The notes under the pieces: model-generated
Told to the model about the DNA's origin: nothing
Database searches by the model: none
The model's input: only the letters and a program-made list of their open reading frames with translations
In this document: positions 63,464 through 64,000 of the stretch, one piece after another
Numbering within the stretch: position 1 is the stretch's first letter
Layout: each line of letters opens with the position of its first letter
Made by a program: the position numbers and the translations under genes
Assembly: GCF_900111985.1 (NCBI RefSeq)
Contig: NZ_FOKI01000013.1
Span: forward strand, 1 to 64,000
DNA length: 64,000 nt
Direction of reading: 5' to 3'
Origin: Clostridium frigidicarnis
Lineage (GTDB): Bacteria > Bacillota > Clostridia > Clostridiales > Clostridiaceae

Positions 63464-63932
63464 GCTCTATATCATTACTGTTTGTAACTATATCCTCTAA
63501 TAGTTCTATACTTTCTCTAATCATATCTGTAACTTTTTCTTCGTCGTTTAATTTCCAAGAGTATGCACAATATAGATAAGATATCTTAGACTTGAGCTTA
63601 TAACTATTAGGATATTTTAATATATATTCCTTACTTTTTTCAAATGCTAACACAAAACTATTTTTGTTATTAAAAAGAGTTTCACACTCTTCATAAATTT
63701 TTTTAATATCTTCTTCTGACAATTTAATTTTAAAATTTAGCAGTTCATCTATAGTTACATTAAAAAATGTTGCTAATTTAGGTAATAAAGTTATATCTGG
63801 ATATGAACATTTACTTTCCCATTTTGATACTGCAGCTGTAGATACTCCAATAAAATTAGCTAACTGTTCTTGAGTAAGTCCCTTATTTTTTCTTAACTTA
63901 TTTATAATTTCTCCAATTTGTAAATCATTCAT
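63393..63932 (-). pseudogene. XRE-family HTH regulator, N-terminal part (frameshifted)
   Basis: The first 65 residues form an XRE helix-turn-helix: IINKLRKNKGLTQEQLANFIGVSTAAVSKWE, then YPDITLLPKLATFFNVTIDEL. TPR-like helices follow (EECETLFNNKNSFVLAFEKS). After about residue 160 the frame runs into an unrelated basic tail (KCRRGGEGYRMFK), while the expected TPR sequence continues in the frame of 62822-63463. GGAGGGG precedes the ATG. As it stands the product would keep DNA binding but lose its sensor half. Confidence 0.75.
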
Positions 63933-64000
63933 TCTTACCCCTCCATCATTATCTTAAGTATATATTGTAATACCTAAAATACCAATGGAGTTATAGTTGA

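Overview
The window is very AT-rich, has long runs of genes on one strand and strong GGAGG ribosome binding sites. It carries genes typical of a strictly anaerobic, amino-acid-fermenting Clostridium-like Firmicute: maturation genes for selenium-dependent molybdenum hydroxylases, [FeFe] hydrogenases and a glycyl-radical 4-hydroxyphenylacetate decarboxylase. No rRNA, tRNA, CRISPR array or prophage was seen. The only mobile-element trace is a transposase C-terminus at the left edge.

Layout. 1-10.7 kb: a minus-strand cluster, yqeC-mocA-yqeB-xdhC, then modA-modB and a molybdopterin-binding protein, then dpaL-ygeY-D-aminoacylase. The last three lie behind a convincing sigma-54 promoter with upstream dyads. 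10.9-12.5 kb: a purine permease under a guanine-type riboswitch. 12.5-17.5 kb: membrane proteins and a PadR/HAAS/DUF4097 operon. 17.7-21.6 kb: a secreted GHL10 protein with cell-wall-binding repeats, a small alarmone synthetase, HutD and a decayed Cys-rich gene. 21.7-24.8 kb: two tandem duplicated amino-acid permeases. 25-30 kb: a heterodimeric ABC exporter with a divergent MarR regulator. 30.4-35 kb: a four-gene [FeFe]-hydrogenase, SpoIIE-phosphatase and PAS-hydrogenase (sensor) operon. 35.5-41.6 kb: an N-acetylgalactosamine/galactosamine PTS operon. 41.8-44.4 kb: a membrane protein, an EamA transporter and truA. 44.85-46.5 kb: an NSS-family transporter preceded by what looks like a leader-peptide attenuator. 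46.6-51.8 kb: a CrtI-like and ferredoxin-reductase-like redox pair, and a GH101-like glycosidase. 52-54 kb: an RmlD-like reductase and a NifX/ArsR pair. 54.3-59.3 kb: hpdBCA for p-cresol formation, with a Crp/Fnr regulator. 59.7-64 kb: a chemoreceptor, a LytTR/DUF3021 pair and a frameshifted XRE-TPR regulator.

The most notable observation is the 5' leader at 44851-45206. It has a clean sigma-A promoter, a well-placed RBS, a 22-codon ORF ending in a Phe/Tyr-rich stretch (KFFFSYFR), a chain of mutually exclusive hairpins and an intrinsic terminator, all just before an NSS amino-acid transporter. It looks like ribosome-mediated attenuation responding to aromatic amino acids, a mechanism unusual in Firmicutes. 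It fits a genome that also decarboxylates the tyrosine product 4-hydroxyphenylacetate. Functional names are from recognised sequence motifs only; no database search was run.
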